Source of the DNA: Acinetobacter sp. NIPH 2699 | GTDB taxonomy: Bacteria > Pseudomonadota > Gammaproteobacteria > Pseudomonadales > Moraxellaceae | Assembly (NCBI RefSeq): GCF_022549355.1 | Contig: NZ_JAKZGL010000008.1 | Span: 85,162-149,161, forward strand | Reading direction: 5' to 3' | Length of the DNA stretch: 64,000 nt | In this document: piece after piece, positions 47,658 through 57,877 of the stretch | Layout of the letters: every line of letters begins with the position of its first letter | Numbering within the stretch: position 1 is the stretch's first letter | Notes under the pieces: model-generated | The model's database searches: none | Seen by the model: the letters and a program-made list of their open reading frames with translations, nothing else | Told to the model about the DNA's origin: nothing | Translations under genes and position numbers: made by a program

Positions 47658-48683
47658 TTACAAATACGGATCTTTACGCCAGTTACTTGGACTACGACCA
47701 CTCCAGCGTTTAAAAGCACGGCTAAAATTTGCAACATCAGAATAACCTAATTCATCCGCAATTTGTTCTAAACTGTAATCTGTTCGTGAAAGGAGTGAGG
47801 TCGCATGTCGATAGCGTACCTCGTCAACCAAGGTTGAAAAAGAAGTTCCTTCCGCTGCAAGCTGCCGTTTCAATGTGCGATCTGACATGTGCAAACGATC
47901 AGCCACACTTTCAATACTCAAATAATGTTGTTCTGAGTTGGTCAAAATATCACGGACACGCATCGCTAAACGACGGCGTTCACCTAAAGCAGAGAGCTCA
48001 GTTTCACATTGATTAATGGCAATTTGGCTGGCGATAGGGTCAGCATTGACCATTTTTAAGCCTAGATATTTTTTATCAAAACTTGAAATCAAATGTGGCT
48101 GATTAAAGCGAACGGTGCTGGTCAATTTATCACGATATTTATCAAACCCAGCAGGCTCAGCAAAGTCTAAATCAACCTCACCACTTAAGTCTTCGATTCC
48201 TGTCAAAGCTTTAGCCATGGTCATAATACCAATGGTGAGCCCCAGAATAATTTCAGTTCGCAAAGGCTCAACTTCAATATCACATTGTAATTGTAATGTT
48301 GCTTTAGGACCGAAAGTAGAAAAATAAAGTTGTAGAAAAGGTAAACGTAATTGGATAAAACGGCTGGCAAGCGCGATCGCATCTGTAATGTCATGTGCGG
48401 TCATGATGGCATAGCCAATAAAGCCATGGATCGAGATACGCATTTGCGTACCTAAGTGAAAGCCAAGTGTAGTTTCACCAGTGAGGCGTAAAGCATGCTT
48501 CACCAATTCATTGGCAATCGGTGTTGGAATTCGATAGTTTGGATCAGCCAGTTGTTCGCTCGTTAAATGAAAAGGAGCAAATAAAGTTTCATCGCTATAT
48601 CCCCAGCGAGAAACAACATCTAATAACAATAAGCCATAGACGCCTGGTATTCCTTGATCTTGTCGAGTTGAGGTCGTTTTCAT
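47658..48683 (-). CDS. AraC-family transcriptional regulator
   Basis: 341 residues. The N-terminal 200 or so residues form an arabinose-binding-like domain of the OruR/ArgR type (LGFHLGTQMRISIHGFIGYAIM). The C-terminal pair of HTHs (about 240-335) includes SVADRLHMSDRTLKRQLAAEG and EQIADELGYSDVANFSRAFKRWSG, the AraC signature. Neighbours are gcvH and, divided by a spacer, a MaoC-ABC pair; no clear target. Such members often control fatty-acid or amino-acid catabolism genes. Confidence 0.92.
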   Translation of the reverse strand: MKTTSTRQDQGIPGVYGLLLLDVVSRWGYSDETLFAPFHLTSEQLADPNYRIPTPIANELVKHALRLTGETTLGFHLGTQMRISIHGFIGYAIMTAHDITDAIALASRFIQLRLPFLQLYFSTFGPKATLQLQCDIEVEPLRTEIILGLTIGIMTMAKALTGIEDLSGEVDLDFAEPAGFDKYRDKLTSTVRFNQPHLISSFDKKYLGLKMVNADPIASQIAINQCETELSALGERRRLAMRVRDILTNSEQHYLSIESVADRLHMSDRTLKRQLAAEGTSFSTLVDEVRYRHATSLLSRTDYSLEQIADELGYSDVANFSRAFKRWSGRSPSNWRKDPYL

Positions 48684-48798
48684 GTGCTATCCGTGGCGGC
48701 TCATCGATCTTTACAAGTACTTTTCAAACATCTTTGCATGAAATAAAAGAATGAATCATAAAAATTGTTGGACAAGACAGTCACCTAATCCTCAAAAA

Positions 48799-49239
48799 TT
48801 AAGTTGGCTTTCTAAAGACGAGAACTTTAGTTGTAGATATTAATAGCACATCGCCGTGTTGGTTCAAAGCTTGTGTTACATAGCTGACGATACCGCGATC
48901 ATGTTTGGTTTTGGACGGTACGATAGCCGTAATTTCAACCTCAACATGGATTCTATCGCCGACACGCGTGGGGCGAGGCCAGCGTAAACTTGATTCTGTA
49001 CCTAACAATCCACCTGCAATCGGGAAACATTCAGTCCATAAACGCATAACCACAGCGGAAGTATGCCATCCGCTTGCAGCTAAACCTTGAAAGATTGGAT
49101 GTTGTGCCGCAGCCTCTTCATCGAGATGAAAGGATTGAGGATCGTATTGGCTCGCAAACTGTTTAACTTCTTCAAGCGTCATTTCATATTCACGACTAAT
49201 GAAATGATCACCAATATTTAAATCTTCTAAATACAACAT
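48799..49239 (-). CDS. MaoC-like hotdog-fold dehydratase
   Basis: 146 residues with a hotdog fold: MLYLEDLNIGDHF, QSFHLDEEAAAQHPIFQGLAASGWHT holds the typical hydratase motif with the D and H catalytic pair, and RPTRVGDRIHVEVEI. R-specific enoyl-CoA hydratase is the common function. Its start overlaps the stop of the ABC transporter gene (TAATG), so the two are translationally coupled. What links a hydratase with an exporter is not known; lipid or acyl export is one reading. Confidence 0.85.
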   Translation of the reverse strand: MLYLEDLNIGDHFISREYEMTLEEVKQFASQYDPQSFHLDEEAAAQHPIFQGLAASGWHTSAVVMRLWTECFPIAGGLLGTESSLRWPRPTRVGDRIHVEVEITAIVPSKTKHDRGIVSYVTQALNQHGDVLLISTTKVLVFRKPT

Positions 49240-51086
49240 TATTCGGTGTCCTGAGTCACTCGTTGTTCAACTAAAAAGCCGCCTGTTTGGCGTTTCCAAA
49301 GTTGGGCATACAAGCCATCATTCGCTATCAGTTGTTCATGTGTACCTTGTTCAGCAATTCTGCCTTGATCAAGGACAATGAGACGGTCCATTTGTGCAAT
49401 AGTAGATAAACGGTGCGCAATTGCAATGACCGTTTTGCCAACCATTAAGTCATTTAAACTGGATTGAATCGCAGCTTCCACTTCAGAATCAAGTGCACTT
49501 GTGGCTTCATCAAGGATAAGGATCGGCGCATCTTTAAGAAAAACACGTGAAATAGCAATACGCTGACGTTGACCACCAGAGAGTTTTACACCGCGCTCAC
49601 CAACATAAGCATCAAATCCTATACGACCCTTTTGATCGCTAAGTTGGGGGATAAATTCTTCAGCGCGAGCTTTTCTCACTGCTTGTTGAATTTCAGCCTC
49701 ACTCGCATTTGGACGACCGTATTTAATATTTTCTGCCACGGTACGATGCAAAAGTGAGGTATCTTGTGTCACTAACGCAATATTGGCGCGTAAACTATCT
49801 TGAGTTACGTTTTGAATATCTTGTCCATCAATCAAAATACGACCTTGATTAATCTGGTAAAAATGCAGTAACAGTTGAATTAATGTAGATTTACCAGCGC
49901 CAGAACGCCCCACAATACCGATTTTCTCACCCGGTTTGATGGTTAGATTAAAATGATCAATGACATTCTTCTGATTATAAGCAAAGCTAACATTTTCAAA
50001 ACGAATTTCACCCTGTTGAACTTTTAATTGAGTGGCGTCTTTTTTGTCTTGGATTTGAATTGGCTTACCTAAGGTTTTCATACCATCTTGAATCGTTCCG
50101 ACATTTTCAAAGAGCATAGTAATATGCCACATGATAAATTCAGCTAGGCTATCAAGTTTCAATACCATTGCTGTCGTTGCTGCAATGACACCTATCGCAG
50201 CTTGGCCTTGTGTCCATAACCAAACAGACGTGCCAATTACACCAATAAAAAGAAAAGCACTCAGTAGCCGAATACTAATTTGATATTTCACGCCTAAACG
50301 CATTTGTTTATAAACCGTTTCCATGAATTCTTTCATGGATTCTTTGGCATACTGACTTTCACGACCTGCATGTGCAAACAGTTTCACGGTTTGAATATTG
50401 GTGTAGGCATCCGTGATACGGCCTGTCATTATCGAACGTGCATCTGCTTGTGCTTGAGATATTTTTCCTAAACGTGGAATAAAATAACTGGCAATCGCAA
50501 TAAACAAAACCAACCATATAATGAGAGGGAGGATCAGGATGGGCGATATAGAACCAAGCACGATACTGATGGTAATAAAATAAATAAGTACATAAACCAG
50601 CATATCGCCAAGAATCATCCAAAATTCTCGTACAGCTAATGCGGTCTGCATCACTTTGGCTGATAGACGACCTGCAAAGTCGGTATGGAAAAAATCTAGG
50701 CTTTGTTGCAACAATAAATTATGAAAGCGCCAACGCATACGCATTGGAAAATTACTAAATAAAACTTGATGTTTAATGACGGCTTGTAAGCTAACGAAGA
50801 AGATGTTGGCAAATAATATACTGATCAGAATGGTTATATTTTGCTGATTGGTCGCAAAAAATGTATTGGGCTGACTATTACTAAGCCAATCAACCAATTT
50901 ACCAATATAAGAAAAGAACAGTGCTTCAAAACACGCTGCTGCGGCTGTACAGGCGATGAGTAGGAATAAATAGGGACGAATGCCTTGCGTCGCTTTCCAA
51001 ACAAAAGCAAAGAACGTTGTGGGTAATGGTTTGTGTAAGTCTTTACTTGGATATGGGTCGACTAATTTTTCAAACCATCGCAACAT
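49239..51086 (-). CDS. ABC exporter, fused membrane and ATPase domains
   Basis: 615 residues. The first 340 residues hold six membrane helices (ABC_membrane, type I exporter). The ATPase domain has Walker A GRSGAGKST near residue 395, signature LSGGQ near 500, and Walker B with ILDEATSALD. It is the MsbA/MdlB-like or bacterial multidrug/lipid type. One gene encodes a homodimer half. It shares a TAATG junction with the MaoC gene. Substrate unknown. Confidence 0.92.
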   Translation of the reverse strand: MLRWFEKLVDPYPSKDLHKPLPTTFFAFVWKATQGIRPYLFLLIACTAAAACFEALFFSYIGKLVDWLSNSQPNTFFATNQQNITILISILFANIFFVSLQAVIKHQVLFSNFPMRMRWRFHNLLLQQSLDFFHTDFAGRLSAKVMQTALAVREFWMILGDMLVYVLIYFITISIVLGSISPILILPLIIWLVLFIAIASYFIPRLGKISQAQADARSIMTGRITDAYTNIQTVKLFAHAGRESQYAKESMKEFMETVYKQMRLGVKYQISIRLLSAFLFIGVIGTSVWLWTQGQAAIGVIAATTAMVLKLDSLAEFIMWHITMLFENVGTIQDGMKTLGKPIQIQDKKDATQLKVQQGEIRFENVSFAYNQKNVIDHFNLTIKPGEKIGIVGRSGAGKSTLIQLLLHFYQINQGRILIDGQDIQNVTQDSLRANIALVTQDTSLLHRTVAENIKYGRPNASEAEIQQAVRKARAEEFIPQLSDQKGRIGFDAYVGERGVKLSGGQRQRIAISRVFLKDAPILILDEATSALDSEVEAAIQSSLNDLMVGKTVIAIAHRLSTIAQMDRLIVLDQGRIAEQGTHEQLIANDGLYAQLWKRQTGGFLVEQRVTQDTE

Positions 51087-51413
51087 TGTTTCTTTCCTCT
51101 AAGTTTAAAAAAGTATAAACATATAGTCATTATAGGATAGCAGAAAATCGATGCCATAAACGTGAAAAGTGAAATTGTGCACATTCTAAAGGGCTTAACG
51201 TTGCTTGAAATTTATTATTCTCTAAGATCGTTTTAATCCTAAATATTGGCGGATTGATGGTCCGCAAATGACGTCTTTGATCTAGGGGGGAGTATAAATT
51301 AAGTTTGAGTAGAGAGAAATGATGAGTGGTCACAATAAAGCGATAATAATACTGGAACTTAGCATGCAAAACAGCAATAATTGTGACCTGCCTCACAATT
51401 ATGTGGATGTTAA
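51087..51413. other. Divergent promoter region
   Basis: AT-rich 327-base spacer between the ABC exporter and a small membrane protein gene. An 88-residue minus-strand frame here has no protein-like composition or ribosome binding site and is not reported as a gene. Otherwise nothing seen. Confidence 0.4.
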
Positions 51414-51596
51414 ATGTTAAAAAAAGTTGGCAATTTTACTGTTTGTTTGTTGTTCATCGCCAGTATGTTCTTTTTAATTCGTGGAGCTGCTCCATCTATT
51501 GATATTGTTTTGATTGCTATTTCGCTAGCCTTGTTGATAGCAGCATATTTGTTGGCATCTGAGTTTAATTTAAATCTACTGAAGTGGACGAAATAG
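51414..51596 (+). CDS. Small membrane protein, two helices
   Basis: 60 residues: MLKKVGNFTVCLLFIASMFFLIRG and IDIVLIAISLALLIAAYLL are two hydrophobic segments joined by a short loop, ending in NLNLLKWTK. It is single-cistron. The start lies after GTGGATGTTAA with no convincing Shine-Dalgarno. Not recognised. Confidence 0.5.
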   Translation: MLKKVGNFTVCLLFIASMFFLIRGAAPSIDIVLIAISLALLIAAYLLASEFNLNLLKWTK

Positions 51597-51697
51597 TTTT
51601 TTATAAAGTTTGAAAGTGTGTAAAAGTTATGGTTATGAAAACTAGGCTTAAGTATAAATATATCTAGTTATCGCTATGAAATCTGATATCTATAACT

Positions 51698-51760
51698 CAA
51701 TGGCTTGAGGGCGCTGTATCTATCCATTCATCTGGATTGAGTAAGACCTTCAAGCCATTG
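51698..51760 (-). other. Long-loop hairpin downstream of the MscS gene
   Basis: CAATGGCTTGA at 51698-51708 and TCAAGCCATTG at 51750-51760 form a perfect 11-base-pair inverted repeat with a 41-base loop between the two convergent genes. It may act as a terminator, but the tail is weak. Confidence 0.4.
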
Positions 51761-51782
51761 CAGCTTTATTCTGTGTATTGAT

Positions 51783-53045
51783 TTAGGTTAGTTTTTCAAC
51801 ATCTACTTCGTGTTTAAAAGTCTGAAAATCATGACCTGATGGTGCTTGATAAATTCTTAAGCCAAATTCAGGAACAATTGCAATTAAATGATCGAAAATA
51901 TCAGATTGGATTGCTTCATAAGATGCCCATGCAATCGTGTTGGTAAATGCGTAGATCTCTAAAGGTAAACCTTCACTGGTTGGTTGTAACTGGCGAACCA
52001 AAATCGTTTGATTCTGTGCAATGCCAGAGTGTTGACGTAAGTAAAACTCAACATAAGCCCTAAACGTTCCCAAATTTGTTAAACGTCGTTGATTGTATTG
52101 TGAATGATTACTCAAATGATTGTTGAATTCTTCAATCTCTGATTGTTTTGCATCAAGGTATTGATCTAACAATAAAAAATCTTTGAGTTTTTGTTGCTCT
52201 TCATTGTTCATAAAATGCACACTACTTTGATCAAGAAAAAGTGAGCGTTTCATCCGACGACAACCTGAGTCACTCATTCCACGCCAATTTCTAAAGGTAT
52301 CCGTCACAAGTTTGTTGGTTGGAATAGTGGTAAAGGTTTTATCAAAGTTCTGAACGGTCACTGTATGTAATGACATATCAATGACATCACCATCGGCATT
52401 TAAAGAGGGCATTTCAATCCAGTCGCCTATACGAACCATATCGTAAGATGTGATTTGCACACTGGCCACCAAAGAAAGAATCGTGTTTTGGAACACGAGC
52501 ATTAATACCGCTGCCATTGCCCCGAAGCCAGCGAGCAAGGTGAAAACATCTCTTTTGAGGAAGGTACCTAAAATCAATAAGCCACACACCACAAATAAGA
52601 CCAATTTGACCAGTTGCAAATAGCCTTTAATTGGCTTATTTCTTGATTTAGGATTACGTTGATAGACTAAATTAAAGATATTCAGTGCTTCACTGACTGC
52701 TAGTGCGATGGTGAGGAAAATAAAGGCCTGAGCACCCATTTGCACAAGGCTGATCACTTTCTCTGATAGATGTGGGACAGTGCTGATCCCATTCATAATC
52801 ACAATCGCAGGAACAATATTTGCTAAACGACGAGTAACACTATGCTGTGCAAAGATAGATTGATTTGGAGACTTAAATTTTGTAATTAAATGGCGAATAC
52901 CACGAACGATAATTCTTTTAGCAATAAAATTTGCCAGTGCTGCAAATAAGATTAAGATGATTAAGGCAAGTAACATCTCTAGCCAAGGATAATGACTCAA
53001 CTCATTTTGAATATTGCGTATAAAATTTAAATAATCCAAAACCAA
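51783..53045 (-). CDS. Mechanosensitive channel, MscS family (YbdG-like)
   Basis: 420 residues. Five membrane helices in the first 200, then the MscS pore helix and beta domain (GFGAMAAVLMLVFQNTILSLVASVQI and DMVRIGDWIEMPSLNADGDVIDMSLHTVTVQNFD), and a C-terminal cytoplasmic part. Size and the DTFRNWRGMSDSGCRR insertion match the E. coli YbdG/MscM type, which senses mild hypo-osmotic stress. Single gene. Confidence 0.9.
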   Translation of the reverse strand: MVLDYLNFIRNIQNELSHYPWLEMLLALIILILFAALANFIAKRIIVRGIRHLITKFKSPNQSIFAQHSVTRRLANIVPAIVIMNGISTVPHLSEKVISLVQMGAQAFIFLTIALAVSEALNIFNLVYQRNPKSRNKPIKGYLQLVKLVLFVVCGLLILGTFLKRDVFTLLAGFGAMAAVLMLVFQNTILSLVASVQITSYDMVRIGDWIEMPSLNADGDVIDMSLHTVTVQNFDKTFTTIPTNKLVTDTFRNWRGMSDSGCRRMKRSLFLDQSSVHFMNNEEQQKLKDFLLLDQYLDAKQSEIEEFNNHLSNHSQYNQRRLTNLGTFRAYVEFYLRQHSGIAQNQTILVRQLQPTSEGLPLEIYAFTNTIAWASYEAIQSDIFDHLIAIVPEFGLRIYQAPSGHDFQTFKHEVDVEKLT

Positions 53046-53153
53046 ACACCTTAAAATTCTTTGAGGGGGAATTGTAAGGTGTAATAAGGCTTTCGTTTAT
53101 TTTTATCACAGTTTATATACGATCTGTAAGGCATCTTTACAGAGTAGGACTGT

Positions 53154-53693
53154 TTACCACATTAAATCATCAGGAATGACATAAGCTGCGTATGGATCTT
53201 CCTCATCTGTGGTTTGGCTATTTTCTGCTGTATTATTATTCACCAAGATGAATCCTTGCATCTTCTGATCAATTTTCTCCGCTAATTCTTTGGGAAGACA
53301 GGCGTAACTCTCTTGATCTTTTGCAATGACCAGTGAACCAGACACCAGCGCGTTATAGACTTGTTGAGCAAGATAGATTTTTTTGATTTTATTATCATCA
53401 ATAAATTGATAGGCAATATCGCCTTCGGTCTGTTGTACTTTGTGCTGTTTGATCATTTGGATGATTGAGGCTTTGAGGGCTTTTTCTTCCAAAATACGTT
53501 GTTTCTCTGAATTTAGCGCTTGATCCTTGGCTATTTTTTCTTGTTTAGCACGATCAATCTCAGCTTTAAATGTTGCATCATCATTTTGCCCTGTACGTTG
53601 CTCATGCTGCACTTGTTTGGTTAATTTTTTTGCTTTTTTATTATCCACCAAACCCGCTTTTAATAACTGAGCTTGCAATGCATTTTTAACCAT
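53154..53693 (-). CDS. yaiL: DUF2058/YaiL-family nucleic-acid-associated protein
   Basis: 179 residues. MVKNALQAQLLKAGLVDNKKAKKL and KQEKIAKDQALNSEKQ form a charged coiled-coil-like N-terminal half, then an alpha-beta domain ending in an acidic tail (TTDEEDPYAAYV). This matches YaiL, described as a nucleoprotein/polynucleotide-associated enzyme of unknown role. It lies three bases after the yoaK-like gene and is probably in the same transcript. Confidence 0.82.
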   Translation of the reverse strand: MVKNALQAQLLKAGLVDNKKAKKLTKQVQHEQRTGQNDDATFKAEIDRAKQEKIAKDQALNSEKQRILEEKALKASIIQMIKQHKVQQTEGDIAYQFIDDNKIKKIYLAQQVYNALVSGSLVIAKDQESYACLPKELAEKIDQKMQGFILVNNNTAENSQTTDEEDPYAAYVIPDDLMW

Positions 53694-53696
53694 AAT

Positions 53697-54377
53697 TCAA
53701 TCCAAATTTAAGTTTGATGAAGAACGAAAATAATAAATCCAATATGCCATACTCATCATTAGGCTTAAAGCGGCAGGGATGAGAAAGGTTTGTAATTTTA
53801 AATAAGGATATAGCATGCTCGCAACAAGTCCACCCACTAAGAACCCACTAAGAATAAGTAAATGCAGGAAGATGCGACGTTTTTCGACTGTTAATCCACG
53901 TGCCTTATAACCCAGCGCTAAGCCAATATCCGTAAGCACACCAGATAAATGAGTCGTGCGAATGATAGCACCTTTATAGTGGCTGACCATTGCATTTTGC
54001 ATACCCATCGCAACACAGGCCCATAGTAAGCCATAACGAGGAAAAGAAGGGATGAGCAACCATGTTAAAAACAGGAAAAATGCGACTAAGCTCAGTGGAA
54101 ATCCGTAATGTCGTGCTAATGCTAGGTTACCATTTCCAAGAATAAGACCACTATAAAACGACCCTATGACAAAACAAATAACCACTAAGCTCAAATAGAT
54201 TAGATGATCTGGTTGCCAATCCAGTATATTCATGGCCAGTAAGCTGACATTCCCCGTCATGTGAGAAACAGATTGGTGCAGTAGGGTGAATAAACCCAAG
54301 ACGTTTACCATCCCTGCATTCAATGCCAGTAAAAAAGCACCCAGTTGAATCCAGTTCGGTAAACGTTGAAGTGGCAT
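53697..54377 (-). CDS. YoaK-family (DUF1275) membrane protein
   Basis: 226 residues with six to seven membrane helices. NAGMVNVLGLFTLLHQSVSHMTGNVSLLAMNI is the DUF1275 signature at the start. The family is of unknown transport or stress function. Six bases separate it from sstT and three from the yaiL-like gene, so sstT-yoaK-yaiL probably form one minus-strand operon. Confidence 0.88.
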   Translation of the reverse strand: MPLQRLPNWIQLGAFLLALNAGMVNVLGLFTLLHQSVSHMTGNVSLLAMNILDWQPDHLIYLSLVVICFVIGSFYSGLILGNGNLALARHYGFPLSLVAFFLFLTWLLIPSFPRYGLLWACVAMGMQNAMVSHYKGAIIRTTHLSGVLTDIGLALGYKARGLTVEKRRIFLHLLILSGFLVGGLVASMLYPYLKLQTFLIPAALSLMMSMAYWIYYFRSSSNLNLD

Positions 54378-54383
54378 ATAAAC

Positions 54384-55586
54384 CTATGAGTCTTGACGGG
54401 TTTTAAAATCTACAGCAGCAGTGAATAGAACATCTGTTGATGAGTTGAGCGCTGTCTCAGTTGAATCTTGTAATACACTAATGATCATACCAATTGCAAC
54501 AACTTGCATCGCAACTTCTGATGATATACCAAACAAACTACATGCAACTGGGATCAATAGTAACGAACCGCCTGCCACGCCTGAGGCGCCACAAGCTGAG
54601 ATCGTCGCGACAACTGATAAAATTAACATCATACTCAAATCTACATGCATACCAAGCGTATTTACAGTTGCAAGTGTTAATACCGTAATCGTTACAGCCG
54701 CACCCGCCATGTTTATCGTTGCTCCAAGTGGAATTGAAACACTTGCCATAGCTTCGTTAACACCTAAGCGGTGAGCGAGATCTAAATTGACAGGGATATT
54801 GGCAGCAGAACTACGAGTAAAAAATGCAGTGATACCACTTTCTCTTAAACACTTAAATACCAGTGGATATGGATTTGTACGCATTGTAATTGCAACAAGA
54901 GTCGGGTTAATAATAAGCGCCACAAAGGCCATTGTGCCGATTAATACCATTAACAAATGTGCATAGCTTGATAATGTTGCAAAACCAGCTTCCGCAAAAG
55001 TCACTGCAACTAAACCAAAAATACCGACTGGTGCAAATGCAATTACAGTATGAATAATTTTATTCACTGCATCGGCGGTATCAGTCAATACTTGCTTTGT
55101 TGTGTCTGAACTATGGCGTAAACCTAAACCTAAACCAATTGCCCAAGCTAAAATACCAATAAAGTTAGCTTCACTGATTGCTTGAACAGGATTTGAGATA
55201 AAGCTGAGTAGTACATTCTTTAGGATTTCAACAAGACTGCCAGGCGCTTGTAAATCTGTTTGAGTTGATAAATTCAAAAAAAGTTGGCTAGGGAATACGA
55301 TACTCGCTATTACCGCACTAAATGCAGCGAGTAACATGCCCACCACATAGAGAACCATCACTGGTTTTAGATTGGCGTTTTGCCCAATCTTGAAATTTGC
55401 AATTGAAGAAAGTACAAGTACAAAAACTAAAATTGGTGCAACAGATTTCAAGGCTTTAATAAATAACTCACCTAATAAACTTAGATAAGGTGTGAAATTA
55501 GGGAATAGCAATGCCACCGCAATCCCTAAAAAAATGGCGATAATAATTTTGCTAATTAAACTTAAGCGGGACAATACATTAAACAT
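54384..55586 (-). CDS. sstT: Serine/threonine:sodium symporter
   Basis: 400 residues, dicarboxylate/amino-acid:cation symporter fold with eight membrane helices and two re-entrant hairpins. [20 protein letters not shown] and [23 protein letters not shown] are the characteristic SstT stretches, with [23 protein letters not shown] near the substrate site. It takes up serine and threonine with Na+. First gene of the sstT-yoaK-yaiL unit. Confidence 0.94.
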   Translation of the reverse strand: MFNVLSRLSLISKIIIAIFLGIAVALLFPNFTPYLSLLGELFIKALKSVAPILVFVLVLSSIANFKIGQNANLKPVMVLYVVGMLLAAFSAVIASIVFPSQLFLNLSTQTDLQAPGSLVEILKNVLLSFISNPVQAISEANFIGILAWAIGLGLGLRHSSDTTKQVLTDTADAVNKIIHTVIAFAPVGIFGLVAVTFAEAGFATLSSYAHLLMVLIGTMAFVALIINPTLVAITMRTNPYPLVFKCLRESGITAFFTRSSAANIPVNLDLAHRLGVNEAMASVSIPLGATINMAGAAVTITVLTLATVNTLGMHVDLSMMLILSVVATISACGASGVAGGSLLLIPVACSLFGISSEVAMQVVAIGMIISVLQDSTETALNSSTDVLFTAAVDFKTRQDS

Positions 55587-55771
55587 ATGAAAGCCTTATA
55601 AACCTATGCACGATTTAAGGTTAAACAAGCGCCGTATTCTATACCTAAGCGCTATGAATATTAAAATCTTTTTTGCGGACTAATCACTTTAAAAATATTG
55701 TAAAAATTAACATAATGTTTTTTAAAAGTATTTTATCGTAATATCAGATATCCTTTTGGGTGAAAAACGAG

Positions 55772-57493
55772 CTAAAAGGACTTGATTTTAGCTTGATGTT
55801 GTAGTGAAAGCGTTTGTATTGCTTGGTAGTGTGATAGGAATACTTGACCACTTAACTCACTTAGAAGTTCCGATTTAGATAGTTTATCCATGACAGGACT
55901 TTTCACTTCTGACAAATGTAATTGGATCTGTAATTGTGATAATTCTCGATTTAGATCCTTCAACATTTCAAGCGCACTGAGATCAATATTACTAATACTT
56001 GAGCAATTGATGACGACATGTTGTAACTGTGAGTTGTGGCTAAGTTCAGTAATCACATGGCCTTTCAATACATGTGCATTTAAAAAACTAAGATTTTCAT
56101 CGACTCGAAATGCCACAACATTTGGCATGGTAATGACATCGTAGCGTGACACATTTCTAAAGTGTTGAGTGCCTTCAATTAAGCCGATCACTGCAATATG
56201 TGGACGACTAATGCGCCATAGTAATAGGACAAAAGTTAAAACAATACCAATCATAAGCCCTGTCGAAATATCAATGCAGGTCACCCCCAAGAAAGTCACC
56301 CACATCGCCAGACCATCAGCTTTTGAATATCGCCACGTATCAATAAAAGGTGTCAGTGTGACCAGTTTCCATATTGAAACAAAAATGGTGGCAGCTAAAA
56401 CAGCTAAAGGTAGATTTGCAAACAGCCCAGTAAAATATAAACTTACGAGGATCATGAGTAACGAAGAAAGCACACCAGAGATTGGGGTTTTTGCACCTGC
56501 ATCCGCATTGACCACTGTTCGAGATAAACTGCCAGAAACTGCAAATCCTGAATTTATACCCGCTGCAATATTTGCCAGACCTAATGCGATCAACTCTTGA
56601 TTGCTGTTTAAGTCATCACGTTTTTGTAATGCTGTTGCTTGAGCAATAGCTAAGGATTCAATAAAGCTAATCATTGCGATCATAAATGCGCTAGGGAGTA
56701 GCTGTTGAACTAAGCTCAAGTCCCATGTTGGAAAATGCAGACTGGGTAAAGCTGAGGGGATGGCACCGACGGTTTTAATACCATGATGATCTATACCTAA
56801 AGCAGAAATAAATACAATTGATAAAAGTAGGAGGAGTAGTGGAATAATTTTATTTATAAAATGGGATTGAATAAATTTGGGTAGCAAAACGAGTACGCCA
56901 ATCGCGGTGATTCCGAAACCAAGGTTACTCAGACTTATCTTATGGAAGTGTTGGGATAGGCTGACAAAGAACTCAGGGATATTATTGGCTTGTAATGGGA
57001 TATCGAGTAAAAACTTGAATTGTCCGAGTGCGATCAATAAAGCAGATGCAATGATGAAGCTCTGAATAACAGGGTGGCTAATCAGTTGAATTAAAAAACC
57101 GAAACGAAATACACCTAAAACCAGTGAGATCACACCCACTAAGACAGCCAAGAGACAAGCCGCTTCTATATAGGCTGCTGAGCCAACTGGAAAGAGTGGA
57201 TTTAACGCTGCAAACACCATCATGGAAATAATGGCAACTGGACCAATCGACAGCGTGGAGCTGCTACCCGTAAACGCATAGATGATCATCGGTAATATAC
57301 TGGCGTATATTCCCATGATTGGAGGTAAACCAGCCAGCATGGCATAGGCCATACCTTGAGGAACAAGCATAGCCAAAACAATTAAAGCGGCAGTTAAATC
57401 AGACCTAAAACTGGGAAGCTGATAGTTATGTAACCATTTTCTTGCAGGGAACAGTGTAGAGAGGCCTTGATTTAACTTTTTCATGTTTAACAT
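55772..57493 (-). CDS. SulP-family anion transporter with STAS domain
   Basis: 573 residues. PSFRSDLTAALIVLAMLVPQGMAYAMLAGLPP is the sulfate-permease signature, followed by about 12-14 helices. The C-terminal STAS domain (about 445-560) includes NCSSISNIDLSALEMLKDL. It probably imports sulfate or bicarbonate. It follows an ArsR-type regulator gene by 63 bases on the same strand and is likely co-transcribed with it. Start codons at 57493 and 57484 are both possible. Confidence 0.92.
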   Translation of the reverse strand: MLNMKKLNQGLSTLFPARKWLHNYQLPSFRSDLTAALIVLAMLVPQGMAYAMLAGLPPIMGIYASILPMIIYAFTGSSSTLSIGPVAIISMMVFAALNPLFPVGSAAYIEAACLLAVLVGVISLVLGVFRFGFLIQLISHPVIQSFIIASALLIALGQFKFLLDIPLQANNIPEFFVSLSQHFHKISLSNLGFGITAIGVLVLLPKFIQSHFINKIIPLLLLLLSIVFISALGIDHHGIKTVGAIPSALPSLHFPTWDLSLVQQLLPSAFMIAMISFIESLAIAQATALQKRDDLNSNQELIALGLANIAAGINSGFAVSGSLSRTVVNADAGAKTPISGVLSSLLMILVSLYFTGLFANLPLAVLAATIFVSIWKLVTLTPFIDTWRYSKADGLAMWVTFLGVTCIDISTGLMIGIVLTFVLLLWRISRPHIAVIGLIEGTQHFRNVSRYDVITMPNVVAFRVDENLSFLNAHVLKGHVITELSHNSQLQHVVINCSSISNIDLSALEMLKDLNRELSQLQIQLHLSEVKSPVMDKLSKSELLSELSGQVFLSHYQAIQTLSLQHQAKIKSF

Positions 57494-57556
57494 TTTAAAG
57501 CATAAATTTATATATATTATGCAGAAGAAGTGCTAAAGAAACGAGTGCTTGTTGTT

Positions 57557-57877
57557 TTATGAGGGTTCTGTTTTTGGACAGTAATGCTCATACAATGTAT
57601 TCAAGATGATGGCTAACTTTGGATCAAGAATTGAATAAAAAATTTGTTTTCCATCACGACGCGTAGAAACAACGTTACTTTTACGTAGCATCATTAATTG
57701 CTGTGAAAGCGTAGGTTGAACAATGTTTGTGAGTTCTGCAATTTGTGTGACATTCAATTCTTTTTGGGTTAAATGACACAAAATAATTAACCGATCGGTA
57801 TTTGCTAGAGATTTAAGTACATTAACAACATTACTCGCAGACGCTCTCATCGCCTCAATTTCAAGATTTTTTTGCAT
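57557..57877 (-). CDS. ArsR-family repressor, BigR/SqrR (persulfide-sensing) type
   Basis: 106 residues, winged HTH (ALKSLANTDRLIILCHL-like, VQPTLSQQLMMLRKSNVVSTRRDGKQIFYS). Two Cys residues, C34 and C100, are 66 positions apart, the same separation as the sensing pair in BigR and SqrR, which form a polysulfide link when reactive sulfur is present. No classical metal-site CXC motif is seen. It lies upstream of the SulP gene, so a link between sulfide stress and anion transport is inferred. Regulator autoregulation is typical. Confidence 0.82.
   Translation of the reverse strand: MQKNLEIEAMRASASNVVNVLKSLANTDRLIILCHLTQKELNVTQIAELTNIVQPTLSQQLMMLRKSNVVSTRRDGKQIFYSILDPKLAIILNTLYEHYCPKTEPS

Noticed and set aside
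51130..51396. 88-residue minus-strand open frame in the spacer
   Set aside because: No ribosome binding site, no protein-like pattern, and it covers the expected promoters of both flanking genes.
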